Assembly (NCBI GenBank): GCA_022457155.1
Contig: JAJGOT010000562.1
Coordinates: 310,001 to 374,000 of the forward strand
DNA length: 64,000 bases
Direction of reading: 5' to 3'
Source: Cladopsammia gracilis
Taxonomy: Eukaryota; Cnidaria; Anthozoa; Scleractinia; Dendrophylliidae
Numbering within the stretch: the first letter of the stretch is position 1; each line of letters opens with the position of its first letter. The translations under genes and the position numbers were made by a program. Below the pieces are notes generated by a model. The model saw only the letters and a list, made by a program, of their open reading frames with translations, searched no databases and was not told the DNA's origin. Below are positions 22,970 through 33,880 of this stretch, one piece after another.

Positions 22970-23355
22970 AAGGTCTATCCTTGTTGTTGTACTGAATTAT
23001 GGAAGGGAACCTTGCAATAAGAAACAGGACACAAAAGTAGTCACCACACTGTATGCCAAATTTAAAGCACTAACGGCGAGCACCGCTTCAGGGGCACAAG
23101 GAAGTAAAGAGAAACAGTTACGAATTGTTGAAAACCAACCATAACAAAAATACCCTAAGAAAGGGTAGCAAACTCTAGTTTCCCACTCTTCGACATCGTA
23201 CTGCTGTGAATGTGTGCCTCCACAAAAATTCTGGGTTTCTAAAACTGAAGTGCATGTTAGAAAAGTCCGTAACAAATAACTTGGAATCCTCCTAGTGTAA
23301 TGAGAGGACCGGGGCATTTGTACATAACATTAACTCTTTCAAAAATCTTTCGACG

Positions 23356-24340
23356 ATGCTTAATAGATTCGGAATTTGTTCTGACTTGAAACTCAACGCT
23401 GAGAAAACCGAAGCTCTTTGGCTGGGGACCTGGCATAATAGAGATCAACCCCATCTCGCTAAAATTAACAGACCAATTAAGATTTTAGATGTTTATTTTA
23501 CTTATGAATGGAGGAAAAAAACAAGAGCTCAACTACGACGGAACTTTGAAATTGCTTTCTGAGATTCTGAAAGCATGGAAATGGCGAAATTTAACTTTAT
23601 ATGGTAAAATCCAGGTGGTAAAAACCAGGTCCTAAAGACGTTTGTAATACCGAAATTCATGTTTCGCGTGTCTCTTATTTGCTCTACAAAAGAGCTGATC
23701 AAAGAACTTTATTCTATGAAAAATGACGGGCATAGGTTCTATGACTATGGGGCTGCGCAGCCGGGCCTTTGGCCGGGCGAGTGCTCCGCTAAAAAGTACA
23801 TTGAAGACTACGATAGCCCTTGGAAACATATTATTTCGTCTTTCTTAAGGACTATGGTGGGAAACTTCTCTTACATTGCAATTTTAGCCGCGCTGATCTA
23901 CCAGACCGTCCTCCCAGTTTTTATAGAGAATGCTTTACAGTCTGGTCCAAATTAACTGTTAAACCTCTCGAGTACCGCGAAGAAGTCTTTAAACAACTTT
24001 TATGGAATAATCAGTTCCTTCGCATAAGCGATACGGCCACTTTTGTAAAAAAATATTCTCGAAGAATATTATCTTTCTCTATGACATTTTGCCCAACAAC
24101 GGTAGTCTAAAGCCTAGGCCCTTTTTCGAGGCAATAGGGCTCAATGTTAGTGACTTCTTCTTACTTCTAGGTATTTTTGATTCTCTTCCCTCCGCATGGA
24201 AAAGGCTAAGAAACTCGAATGATGTTGGTCCTATAACATCTTACAGCATATCCTCAACACAATACACTTTCTATTTAAATGGTAAAAACTATTCACTGGA
24301 TTTGATCAACTCAAAAAACTGTATTGGGAATTGGTGAACA
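23356..24340 (+). pseudogene. Decayed L1/Tx1-type LINE reverse transcriptase (C-terminal part)
   Basis: Fragments in shifting frames match the region after the RT catalytic core: FGICSDLKLNAEKTEALWLG (23365-23425), an ILDVYFTYEW segment (23480-23515), a VIPKFMFR block (about 23643) and then the C-terminal part with WNNQFLRI (24003-24026) and FFEAIGLN...FFLLLGIF. The order follows L1/Tx1 ORF2. Several stops and frameshifts break it, and a 75-bp piece of the dispersed repeat interrupts it at 23722-23796. Confidence 0.75.
23722..23796 (-). repeat. Third fragment of the dispersed repeat, inside the L1-type pseudogene
   Basis: Read on the minus strand it gives GCGGAGCACT, then a GGCC-rich hairpin and GCTGCGCAGCCCCATAGTCA. 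This matches the starts of the repeats at 7805 and 62048. It splits the RT fragment between the KELIKELYS and WKHIISSF segments. Confidence 0.65.
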
Positions 24341-24689
24341 TGATTCAAGTTGACCTTTCCGCGCAACAAAAGTATAGGGCGATATTTAACATTTGCGATT
24401 TGGATTGGGAAACAATTTATTTAATTCCGCATGTTGTTACATTCGAAACAAGAATCTTTCAATACAAACTTATTAATCGAATATTATAAACTAATAAATC
24501 TTTATATAAAATGAAAATGGTTGATTCTCCTCTGTACTTTCTGTCAAACTCCCCTGTGACCCCCTTGACTTCAATGGCCCAAACAATCGGTATCTCAGGT
24601 TTGACTGCATGGCTGTAGACGACCTCTCCCCACAGATGATATTATCCTGAACAATGTCCCAATAGTAATCCGCTGCAAACAGTAGGTTG

Positions 24690-25503
24690 ATTTCAAATTA
24701 AGCCCCATCCACTGGGTGTGCTAGCTTCAAACCCTTTGGGTGTGGTAGATCGCTGATGTTTCTATCATGGTTATGATATAGGGGCGCGGCGATGGTGGGT
24801 ATAACCAGCACGCGCAGTGAGATCGTTTTCGCCGTTGTCTGTGATGACATCAAAAGTAACAACATCTGACTTCCTGAGAGAGTGTTCCCCTGGCACCAAA
24901 GGCTGACATACATATGTTTTCGTGAGCATGGTGTTAAGCCCCAAGTTCATCCGCGAACTTGGAGCTGCATGATGTTTGTTTCTGTGCTTATGGCTCCAGC
25001 CCCGACCCGGCTCACTGCGGTTTTGAGTAGTAATGGATAATCATGGATCACATGTTGCGCTGGAATAAGGGTAGCGTGCACCGATCGACTTCCTCTGGGA
25101 CCCTTGTGAGGTATCATTGTTTTCAGGGTGATGGTACCCCGTGTTGCGTGTCGCTCATAAATGGTAGTATGATGATTACTACCACAGCTTTTTTCGGTTC
25201 TTAGATGGGCACTGGGCGCTGCGGTGGGATGAGGCCAAACAATTAGAACAGAGATTCTTCTTGGTGATGATGGATTTGCGAGCTTTGATATCTGTGACAA
25301 TGGCACACGTGTGGTTGGTGTGGGACCTTTGCAAAAAATACATGGTCGCTTCTTGGTTGAGTTAGAGTGGGAGTTTGACCCCCTGACTCCAGTGAAAAAT
25401 GATGCTGTTGCATTGGAACCGAAAATAAGGGATAGGAGGATAGGAGCCTACCTCCAATACCATCAGTTCATTGATAAATGCTTTCCTTGATGCCTGGATG
25501 GAC
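24690..25503 (-). pseudogene. BEL/Pao-type gag-protease remnant, part downstream of the Polinton insertion
   Basis: The minus strand encodes broken pieces including a retroviral-type zinc knuckle, C-x2-C-x4-H-x4-C (CSNCLASSHRSAQC, 25209-25250), preceded by basic sequence. Frame breaks are frequent. Together with the gag-like piece at 51024-51620 it forms one element that the Polinton split. Assignment to BEL/Pao rests on the resemblance of the gag segment and the knuckle context. Confidence 0.6.
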
Positions 25504-26187
25504 AGTAGTTATGAAATTGTCCCTTCTAGGGCATATTCCTTGGTACTTTTTTCCCGTATTTTTATATTTATTTCTGAGATCTAAAATTTTTGAAATTTTT
25601 CAACCCATAATCCCCGTCATTTTCTTGCGAATCCCTGTCATATTTTTTAGATTTTAAAGGGAGATCAAGACCTGATTATTCCCGAGATCTTTTTGTATTA
25701 TTAGCAAAATTTACGAGTAAATTTCAGTTTTTTTAAAGGTAAATAAACATAAATTATACGGTAGATCTTGATTGTTGGTTCACTTTCTGTTTATTCAAGT
25801 GAAATTCAAATCATAGTAATTTTCATCACGTAAATAAAGGGGTTTACTCCATATTCTTTTGTCTTAGTGTAAAGTTAAACACAACTTTTCCTTAAAATAG
25901 TCAAAAGGTCTTTATAACACAGAATTAAAGGGGGATACGTTTTATACTTCAAATAAATTAAATAAATGTAATAAATTCAAAAAAATCAAGAAATATAATA
26001 AAATCTTGAAATGCTTTAAATTCTAAAAAATTATGAGCTCGCCCTTCGGGCTCGCGGGATTCGCAAGAAAATGACGGGGATTATGGGTTGAAAAATTTCA
26101 AAAATTTTGGATCTCAGAAATAAATATAAAAATACGGGAAAAAAGTACCAAGGAATATGCCCTAGAAGGGACAATTTCATAACTACT
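25504..26187. repeat. Left terminal inverted repeat of the Polinton
   Basis: 684 bp, the inverted counterpart of 50348-51023, with over about 95 percent identity by eye. It is unusual in being bounded by inverted copies of itself: the outer 132 bp (25504-25635) reappear inverted at the inner edge (26056-26187). It also carries a small hairpin GAGCTCGCCCTTCGGGCTCG (26036-26055). No ORF. Confidence 0.95.
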
Positions 26188-26745
26188 AACCCGCTTTGAT
26201 CCAAGGTTTCTGAAACTAGAAAAGAACGAGGATCCAACTCAAAACAAGTAATGAAACTATGGTTACAGTCTCTATAATCACGTGATAACTATTTACCAAT
26301 CAAATGTTTCACATTTTAGCAAACTTTCATGTTCACGAACATGAATCTATGTTCGTACGTGTAGATGAACATGAACTTGTGTCTGTTTGTGAAAAATCAT
26401 ATATTAAACTTAGTCAAAACAATCTGTCATTCTCGGAAACACAGGAAGTCCATGTTGTCATTGTTTGGGAGTTATCCTGGAAACTAAATAAGTAATAATT
26501 TCATTTATACTTCACAAACATGTACAGAACTTGTACAAGTTTGTGAAGAGTTTGTGAAAAATTATTTTATAGTAAGAACTAAAGGGAAAAAACCCCTTCT
26601 TGAATATTCATGTGTAAAATCATCAAAATATTAAACACAGTTAAAACAATTTTCATAATATTTTAACACCTGCTTTCAGTTTATGAAAATATCTAATTAA
26701 AATAACAGCGTGAAATAAAAAACAAGTCTGGTTTTAATTAATTTC
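26188..26745. other. Non-coding spacer between left TIR and first gene
   Basis: AT-rich with short inverted motifs based on GTTCACGAACATGAA (26325-26375) and AACTTGTACAAGTTTGTGAA (26530-26550). It could hold 3' signals or replication-related sites; nothing is coding. Confidence 0.5.
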
Positions 26746-27264
26746 TTACGTCTTAAACTTTTTAATGTATTTCTTTTCAATCTTCGATGAAGTAGGTGTT
26801 AATTCAATCATTTCTTGATCTAAAAGTTTCATATCAGATATGAATTTCTGATAATCGAATTCACCACCTCTCATTGCTGTTCGTAAATTAGTCAACACTT
26901 TTTCATAAGTTGTAAATCCAAATTTAACCATATCTAATTTTCCTTTGTAATTTTTCATTTCATGATATGTTTTTAATATTATTCCAGCTCCAGTTAAAAC
27001 ACTTAAAATAATAGGGTTTAAGGTTATTCCACCTGTTATTACACCAACTGAAGCTAGTAACACAGACGAAATATTCATAATATAATTTATTTTTTTATAT
27101 TTACTTTGACTGTTTTTGTATATCCATGTTTTTTTATGATAAAAAGAGTATAAATCCTTTAATTGTTGGATTTTCTCAGGATTTAAAGTTGAAGAAATAT
27201 GATTGAATTCGAATATATCTTTTTGTTCTTTGTGTCTTAATGATTTTATTTTTGTGATTGGCAT
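26746..27264 (-). CDS. Two-transmembrane SLATT-like protein of unknown role
   Basis: 172 aa from an ATG at 27264. An amphipathic, probably coiled N-terminal part (residues 20-58) precedes two adjacent hydrophobic helices (about 61-80 and 84-98, with a short LNP turn). A charged helical tail follows. This layout resembles SLATT-domain proteins, membrane effectors often linked to bacterial conflict systems; the match is structural by eye and not certain. It is the leftmost gene, transcribed toward the TIR and following the fibre-like gene with 14 bp between. Possible roles are virion membrane activity or host interaction. Confidence 0.6.
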   Translation of the reverse strand: MPITKIKSLRHKEQKDIFEFNHISSTLNPEKIQQLKDLYSFYHKKTWIYKNSQSKYKKINYIMNISSVLLASVGVITGGITLNPIILSVLTGAGIILKTYHEMKNYKGKLDMVKFGFTTYEKVLTNLRTAMRGGEFDYQKFISDMKLLDQEMIELTPTSSKIEKKYIKKFKT

Positions 27265-27278
27265 TTTATTTATAATAT

Positions 27279-27637
27279 TTATAATAAACTTTTACTGAAT
27301 ACAAGAGTAAATGTAATTTGGTTAACATTTACAATTTGATCAGTTCCTCTTTTATTAATCGCAATCCAAAAATGACTTGTTCGAGTTAATGGAAAATTGA
27401 TATCTCTAAAATATTGATGATCATTTCCATTAATTGAAGATAAAGTTTTTGAATTTCTACTATCAGATACTTTCAATGTTATATAAAAATATCGACTTGA
27501 AACATGTAATTCAGTAAAGAAACAATCTATTGATTCCAATTTACAATTGAATGGTATATATAAAGAAGTTGATATTGAATTGAAAAATAGATGGTTATTT
27601 GATTTTGATTTATTAAAATAAGCAGTTATAAAATCAA
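27279..27637 (-). pseudogene. C-terminal fragment of the fibre-like protein, cut off by an insertion
   Basis: An open frame without its own ATG runs to a stop at 27279-27281. It enters from about 27637, where element sequence gives way to inserted DNA. About 115 residues are readable, including SSRYFYITLKVSDSRN and TSHFWIAINKRG, and look like a beta-rich terminal domain. The upstream part of the same gene ends at the other border of the insertion (33877). Both pieces are on the minus strand and collinear, so one gene was split. The TTG at 27539 is an internal codon, not a start. Confidence 0.75.
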
Positions 27638-27682
27638 AGGGCTCTTAAAGCCATCTCGTTAATGCGAGAGAATGTAAGGTTA

Positions 27683-27720
<38 letters not shown>

Positions 27721-30700
27721 GAATTGGAAAAGTTGGGTGCCTTTGATAGGTAAATGTAGTAAAGACGTGATAGGTAATATGTGTAAAGCTGCTAAATGGT
27801 TTATTGAAGTTGAAAGATTGAAAATACCTGTAGGTCTAATCGTAGAGTTAGACATTGCAGTCATAGAGGACTTAAGGGCTCTTTTACGAGCCACCAAATC
27901 AATAAAAGTCATGAGCAACAAAATAATCACGAGTATGAATGTAAATAATTTTCATGTTAATTTAGCGTATTTGTTCAAAATAGTCTTCATTTTACAGCTG
28001 AGGGGAAACTTCAACTTGATTATATTAAGCGAATGAGCCGAGGCCAATTTGGTTGCTACGGGGGGAAATTATGAGGAGGGATGGGGGTGGCAAAACTACT
28101 TAGATTCAATCTATCTTTAGAGAGCCCTTTTACTTAGTTAATTTTCTTTGTTTTGTATCAGTCACAGTATTTTAGAAGCAATGACTTGTATGGCATTACA
28201 ATGGCGATTTTCTTATCAATCGAAATTTGGGAAAGATGTTCGAAGGTTAAAAAATATTTACTATCTTTATTTATTGATGTTTAAACAAAACTAAAACATA
28301 TTGCAACGATTTTCATTTGGGATTAAAATTGATTTACTAGCAATGTTTTTAAACAGCCAATTAATATGTGCAGTGTATATGTGGATGTATGAGACAAAAC
28401 AAGAACTTTGTGCATGTGAATAAGTTCAGTACAAAGACTTCAGTAAAAAAGGAATGTTTTATCTAAATACTTCACTAAGGTAGACTATTGTAAAAAAGGC
28501 AAATGAAAATATTTTACTTGTCGCTTTTTCCGTCAACTAAAAAATTGTGTACCTTCGGGCAGAATGGTGTCTCTTGTAGGAATAGAGCTGGCGATTAGAT
28601 TTCGTTTCCTTTTATAGCCGAAGCTGTTTTCAAAACATCTCGGCTTAAAGAAGCCTTGGTAAAAACGACAAGCGACGTGGCCCCGAAAATTGCCGACATG
28701 AGACGTTCTGAACAGCGAGAAACGGCTCGATTCCGCTTCAAAAATACGACAAATTACGACAGCGACTTTAGAAGGTTGTGCAATTTACCAATAAAAATTA
28801 AACATTATTGACCATATCGTTCATATCAACACCCGACGGCCAACGGTCTGTTTTACATGTAACGATCAATTTGTTATTGAAACGTCTACCAACCTCGTTC
28901 CCAAGGCCCCTATCTTCCTCTCTCTTGGATCGGACGTGCAGTTAGAGTACACCCTAGACTCCCGGTAAACACATACATATCCGTGACCTTTGATTTTTGA
29001 TTTTTTTGGCGCAAATTGGTTTTAACAAGCTTAATAATTTTCCTTCGAGCATTTTTATTTTAAAAAGAGACTTTTCTTTTGATCTTGATGAAAAATTGCA
29101 CTTTATCAAATAAAGACAAATAAGTGACAGGTCACGCGTGTGGTTTCCGTTCGAATTACACGCACCGGCTCCCCCGACGGTGTCAATTTGCGCGAGGGCA
29201 AAAGTAACGACCCTCCCCTCGGGTGAATGTCATTTTGTCTCTGTGACGCGGTCGCTAAGCTTTAGTATTCGAATTTCGTGGTACAGCCGTTTGGATCGCG
29301 GACAATGGCGAAGCGAAGATGGCCAGAATCGCTCCAAAACGGAGCCCTTTTAGAGACCGTGAAAGGGAATTTGGAAGCTAGCACGAATCGCACGGGTAGA
29401 CATTTAACCTGCGGCCTCACTGGTGGCAATTCGGGGAGCTTGAGTTGAATTGTTTAGAATTTATTGGCTTTCGCGTGGCGAGGGTTCGCTCAGAGGTCTC
29501 CAGCCTTCCCTTCTTTTATAGTGGATAGTGGGGCGAGTGACAAAAGTTGTAAAAATGCATTTAAACCGGTCAGGATACATCAAGAGACAATAAAATAAAG
29601 GTGAGAAGACTTTAGTGTGTAATATTTTCGATTTTTCTATCGCTTATCAATTCCGTGACAAATCGTATTATTACCTAGTATATTTCATTACTGTGTACTG
29701 GCTTCGAGTCACTCACATCACGATTGGTCTGCCTGTGGGATCATCCAATTTAAATCTTTTTTTGTGTGCCACAACGCATCGGATAAATGTTTACGCTTAT
29801 CCGCGTTTGTAGATCTTTATATATATAAGATATAAACATCTAAGAATTTTACGGAGATTTTAAAGAAGAAAAGAACTGATCCATGACCTATGGTCGCTAC
29901 AATGTCTGTCATTGATCGATCAGATTCCGTTCACGCATATTCATTGCTATTTTAAGACTTAAATTCAGTCAGGAAGTCAAGACAAAAAAGTGCATATCCT
30001 TAGAATTCCTCTATTCGTCAAAGAAAGAATTGAGCAAATATATATTTTTCCAACCTTAATTTCATTTTTAAGACAGTTTTGAGATTCGCTCTTTCCTGTT
30101 CTTTATAATCTTCCGGAAACCGGACATTCCACAAAGATAACAAGTATCGCAGAACATTCATAATCCATCGGACAAAATTATCAACAAAAGCCAGAGAAAC
30201 TTTTGATAACTCAGACGTCAGATGTGGGTGGGCTGAAATATCTGTTTTCCGCTTAGTTGTCAATGCTTGTTAAAGGAAATATTTCACGCAGTTGTGTATG
30301 TTGTTATCGATATCGATATGAAATGTTTTGGAAAGTGAAGCGGACATTGATTTTTCTTTTGTGGAGAGTTGAAAAAGAAATGGCTGCATAAGTTAATGTT
30401 ATACATGAATGGGTTATTTGCGAATATATAGTAGTTCTGTCTTTTTTTATTCGAAAGTCGAGAGCTTTCTATTTCCGGTATCATGTGTTTAATAACTATT
30501 AGAGATTAAATGGGTCTGCTTTAAACCTCAAAATATAGTGTTGACAGTGTCTTCTTGACGACCCCCGGGGTCACGACCGCAGTAAAATTTCGTAAAATAT
30601 TCTATTAAGATCCAAGTCTTATGCGATAGTCATATATTGAAATAGTGGGATCTTGCAATTGTTTTTTAATAGCTCCTCAGAGTTTATTCCGCGTGTAAGT

Positions 30701-31489
30701 GTAATGTGTTTCTCGGAGCTAGGCAGTATCTCCATTACATCCGGTTTGAAATATTTGAATCTCCAGCTGTACACTCTTTATCAAGTTTCCCGGAAAGTGA
30801 CATCATGAAACTTAGCGCCCCAATTTCTCAAATTATAAAATTTGTACTAAAGTAATCAAACATGCGGGATTCCTGACCGCAGTATTTTTCAAAACCTTTT
30901 TCTGATCTGCCGGAGATACACGCAAAGGTTGTCCGTCGTTGCATTATTATGCAGTATTACTTTATTTTGTATTAAATTTTCCACCGCAGAAATATACTCG
31001 CGCAGAAAAAATTACTTGTTTTAATGATGTATATCGGCTTAACAAGAACTTTTCAACAGTGAATATATTGCTATCATAACTCCGAGGCGACCGGCACAAC
31101 AGTCATCTGTATTCCCGATTCAACTCCACACACGTCCTCAAAAGAACCAGAGACTGTTATCATAATACTGATACATATTTACAACAACGTACAATAATTC
31201 ACTCACTAGTTTTCTCGTTGCTTATGCTCATATTGGCGCCAGAACAGCAACCATATAACTAGGAGAACTATAAAAACCTCCGGTCAGGAAGTGAAATTGT
31301 TTAATACCGATGCCTTGGATTTTATTTATATTTGACCAGAAATCCGCAAACATTTCCTCCCAGCAGAAATTTAAGGTGTCCCGACGCGCAAAAATTTCCT
31401 CCCGCAAAACAAACTCAGTCAAAATTTCCTTGTGCACGGTAGCTAAACTAATAAAACTATGACGTCTTTCCCATACTATTGCATACAAA

Positions 31490-32045
31490 CGCAAAGTTCA
31501 TGCTATTTTGCTCTGCCATATCGCTCATATTAAAACACAAACTTTCCCGTCCAATAACGTCTCCATTCGTAAAAATAGACCGTGAAATTCTCAAACTACG
31601 TTTCCCAAGAAAACGTATTTGACCTATTTTTACCATTCTCGAAAGCAGCTTGAATGGCTTTACGACAAATGATTGAAAATTTTAAATATTGATACGTAAC
31701 GTGAGATATCGAAACTAAGAATTTTAATATCTTTGCAGTGACGTAATGTGAAATATGACAAGTTCATGACAAGTTCTGACATCCCAATACCCTAGGGAAA
31801 TTAACAATAGGACCGGGGGTGTTCCTCAAATTTTTTAGTGACGGTATGTGAAGCCCTTCTTGAAATCCTAACCGCTTTAACCAACCATATCCTCAATGCC
31901 CTAATATAGCTTCTATGAAGAAGAAAGAAGAAACTCCCCCCCCCCCGGACAAAAGTCCACAAAAATTTGTTAACAGCTTTTGCCCCTTTTTTCGTGGTAA
32001 TTTCGAAATCTCGCTTAATACGCATGCGCATTAACGAGATAAAAA
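31490..32045. repeat. 550-bp direct repeat, copy 1 (inside the nested insertion)
   Basis: Collinear with 33331-33880: shared CGCAAAGTTCATGCTATTTT, CAAGTTCTGACATCCCAATA and CCTAGGGAAATTAACAATAG segments. It ends in a near-palindrome built from CTCGCTTAATACGC and GCGCATTAACGAGAT, then AAAAATG. Downstream sequence differs from copy 2, so this is a true repeat end. Confidence 0.85.
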
Positions 32046-33330
32046 TGGTATCTTTTAGAGGTAAAATTCTGGTTGATAACGGCCACTTTGATATCTTTCA
32101 GGGTTTCACTTTTTTTCCTGACGAGCACCTCCGCTTGACGACTTATAGGAGTCCCCCCCCCCTCCGGGAGCAGAATATTCTTACCAATTTTTCTTTTCAC
32201 GATATTTCCGGTTGTCACTCGCTAAGCGACTTAAAAGGCAGAGCAAAATAGCATGTTCTTTTGAGAACAAGTCATATCTAGAATATTTGATGTCACTTTT
32301 AACGTGATTAGTAATAAGAGTGGTGTTAATTAGCTCCACGCAGCTATCAAATGTACTGAATAGGACAGCCTCTGACTAAGTTAAATTTCCCATATGACTA
32401 AAAAAAAAATTGCAGGATCGACCCCTTTCATAAAATAGAAGTCCGTATAAAGGTGAATATTTTAAGTTCGTTTACCTACAGGTTGCAACTAATTTGATTG
32501 AACCTGCACTTGGCACCGGTAGCATACGTGTTGTAGTATTGGCTGACCCGTGTACTTTCGCTTTTGTGCTATTTTAAAACAATTAGTAATTGCTATTACA
32601 GTTTCATTATGTAACAGTACGCAAAAGACGCAAAAATTTAAGCCATTGAAGGCTTGCCGCAATTCCATTCAACCGTCATCATTATAAGCCAAAAAATCAA
32701 CACAACTATGACATGTTTACCATACTATTGCACAATCAAACCGCTTGGCCAATCATAATGCAGAACGTAGCTAATACAGGAAATCGCCTGCTGCTGAGTT
32801 GACCTCTGATACGCTTGGTTAATTGCACGCTTACTTGTAACTCTAAAATTTTCTTTCCACCAGTGATCGAGTGCATTGTTATTTAGAAGTTGCTGAAACC
32901 AATTCTGTGGTCGTGGAAATACCCAAGCCCTCCTTGGCGACGAGCAAGTTCGTGGCGAGCTCCTAAATGTAAATAAAACGCCGACAAACCTTGAAGATAG
33001 CGTAGTTGAAGGCGTCTTCTTCGGTGTCTTCTCGCAAAAAAAAAATGCCGGATTGTTATATTTATCAAATGATAAGCAGGAGAATGACTGAAATTAAACT
33101 TACAAGATCTCGATTCGTGTCATCCATGTCGATCTGTACGTTTTCGCGCGTAAACTGCAGTGTCAGTGAACTCATATCTTATTATATTTTACCCTGGGGA
33201 GTCTTTTACTGTGTAACCGCATCCCCAAGGGTAAGATGAAACCTGAGATAAACCGAACCCAAGCCATTAACCCTTGGGAAGGCCCCAAACCCAAGGTGTG
33301 TGTAACCACAACTCAATAGAAAAAAACGCA

Positions 33331-33880
33331 AAGTTCATGCTATTTTGCTCTGCCATACCGCTCATATTAACACACAAACTTTCCTGTCCCATTTAACTTT
33401 CTTATAACCTCTCCATTAGTAAAATACACCGTGAAATTCTCAAACTACGTTTCCCAAGAAAACGCATTTAACCTATTTTTACCCTTTTAAAGTAGCTATA
33501 ATGGCTTTACGACAAATGATTGAAACTGATAGGTAACGTGAGATATCGAAATTTAAGAAGAACTAATACCTTTGCGGTAACGTAATGTGAGATATGACAA
33601 GTTCATCACAAGTTCTGACATCCCAATACCCTAGGGAAATTAACAATAGGTCCGGGGGTGCTCCCCAAACATTTTAGTGGCAGTATGTGACGCCCTTCTT
33701 GAAATCCTAACCGCTTTAACCAACCATATCCTCAATGCCCTAATGTAGCTTCTATAAAGAAGGAACAAGAAACCCCCCCGGACAAAAGTCCACAAAATTT
33801 TGTTAACAACTTTTGTCCCTTTTTTAGTACTCGACTTCGAAATCTCGCTTAATGCGCAAGCGCATTAACGAGATAAAAAT
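33331..33880. repeat. 550-bp direct repeat, copy 2 (right edge of the nested insertion)
   Basis: Second copy of the repeat at 31490-32045. Its terminal hairpin (about 33844-33876) forms the junction with Polinton coding sequence and supplies the last 10 or so codons and an early stop to the truncated fibre-like ORF. Confidence 0.85.

Larger units (their letters stand above)
27637..33880. mobile_element. Nested insertion of about 6.2 kb inside the Polinton
   Basis: The sequence between the two halves of the fibre-like gene lacks the A/T-tract style of the element and looks like host repeat DNA. ATCTCGTTAATGCG occurs at the left edge (27653) and inverted at the right edge (33862-33875), consistent with a TIR element. 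A second related pair (AAAGGGCTCTTAAAG at 27636, inverted at 28115-28131) and a CAA microsatellite (27685-27720) lie at the left. Direct repeats of 550 bp are at the right. No transposase is recognised. Several insertions may be superimposed; exact borders and target duplication are not resolved. Confidence 0.65.

Noticed and set aside
27634..28036. Open frames with poly-Asn or poly-Leu from the CAA repeat
   Set aside because: Low-complexity translation of a microsatellite within inserted DNA; no family recognised.
33840..33880. Helitron 3' end (hairpin near terminus)
   Set aside because: No CTRR after the hairpin and inverted ends are present at the other side.
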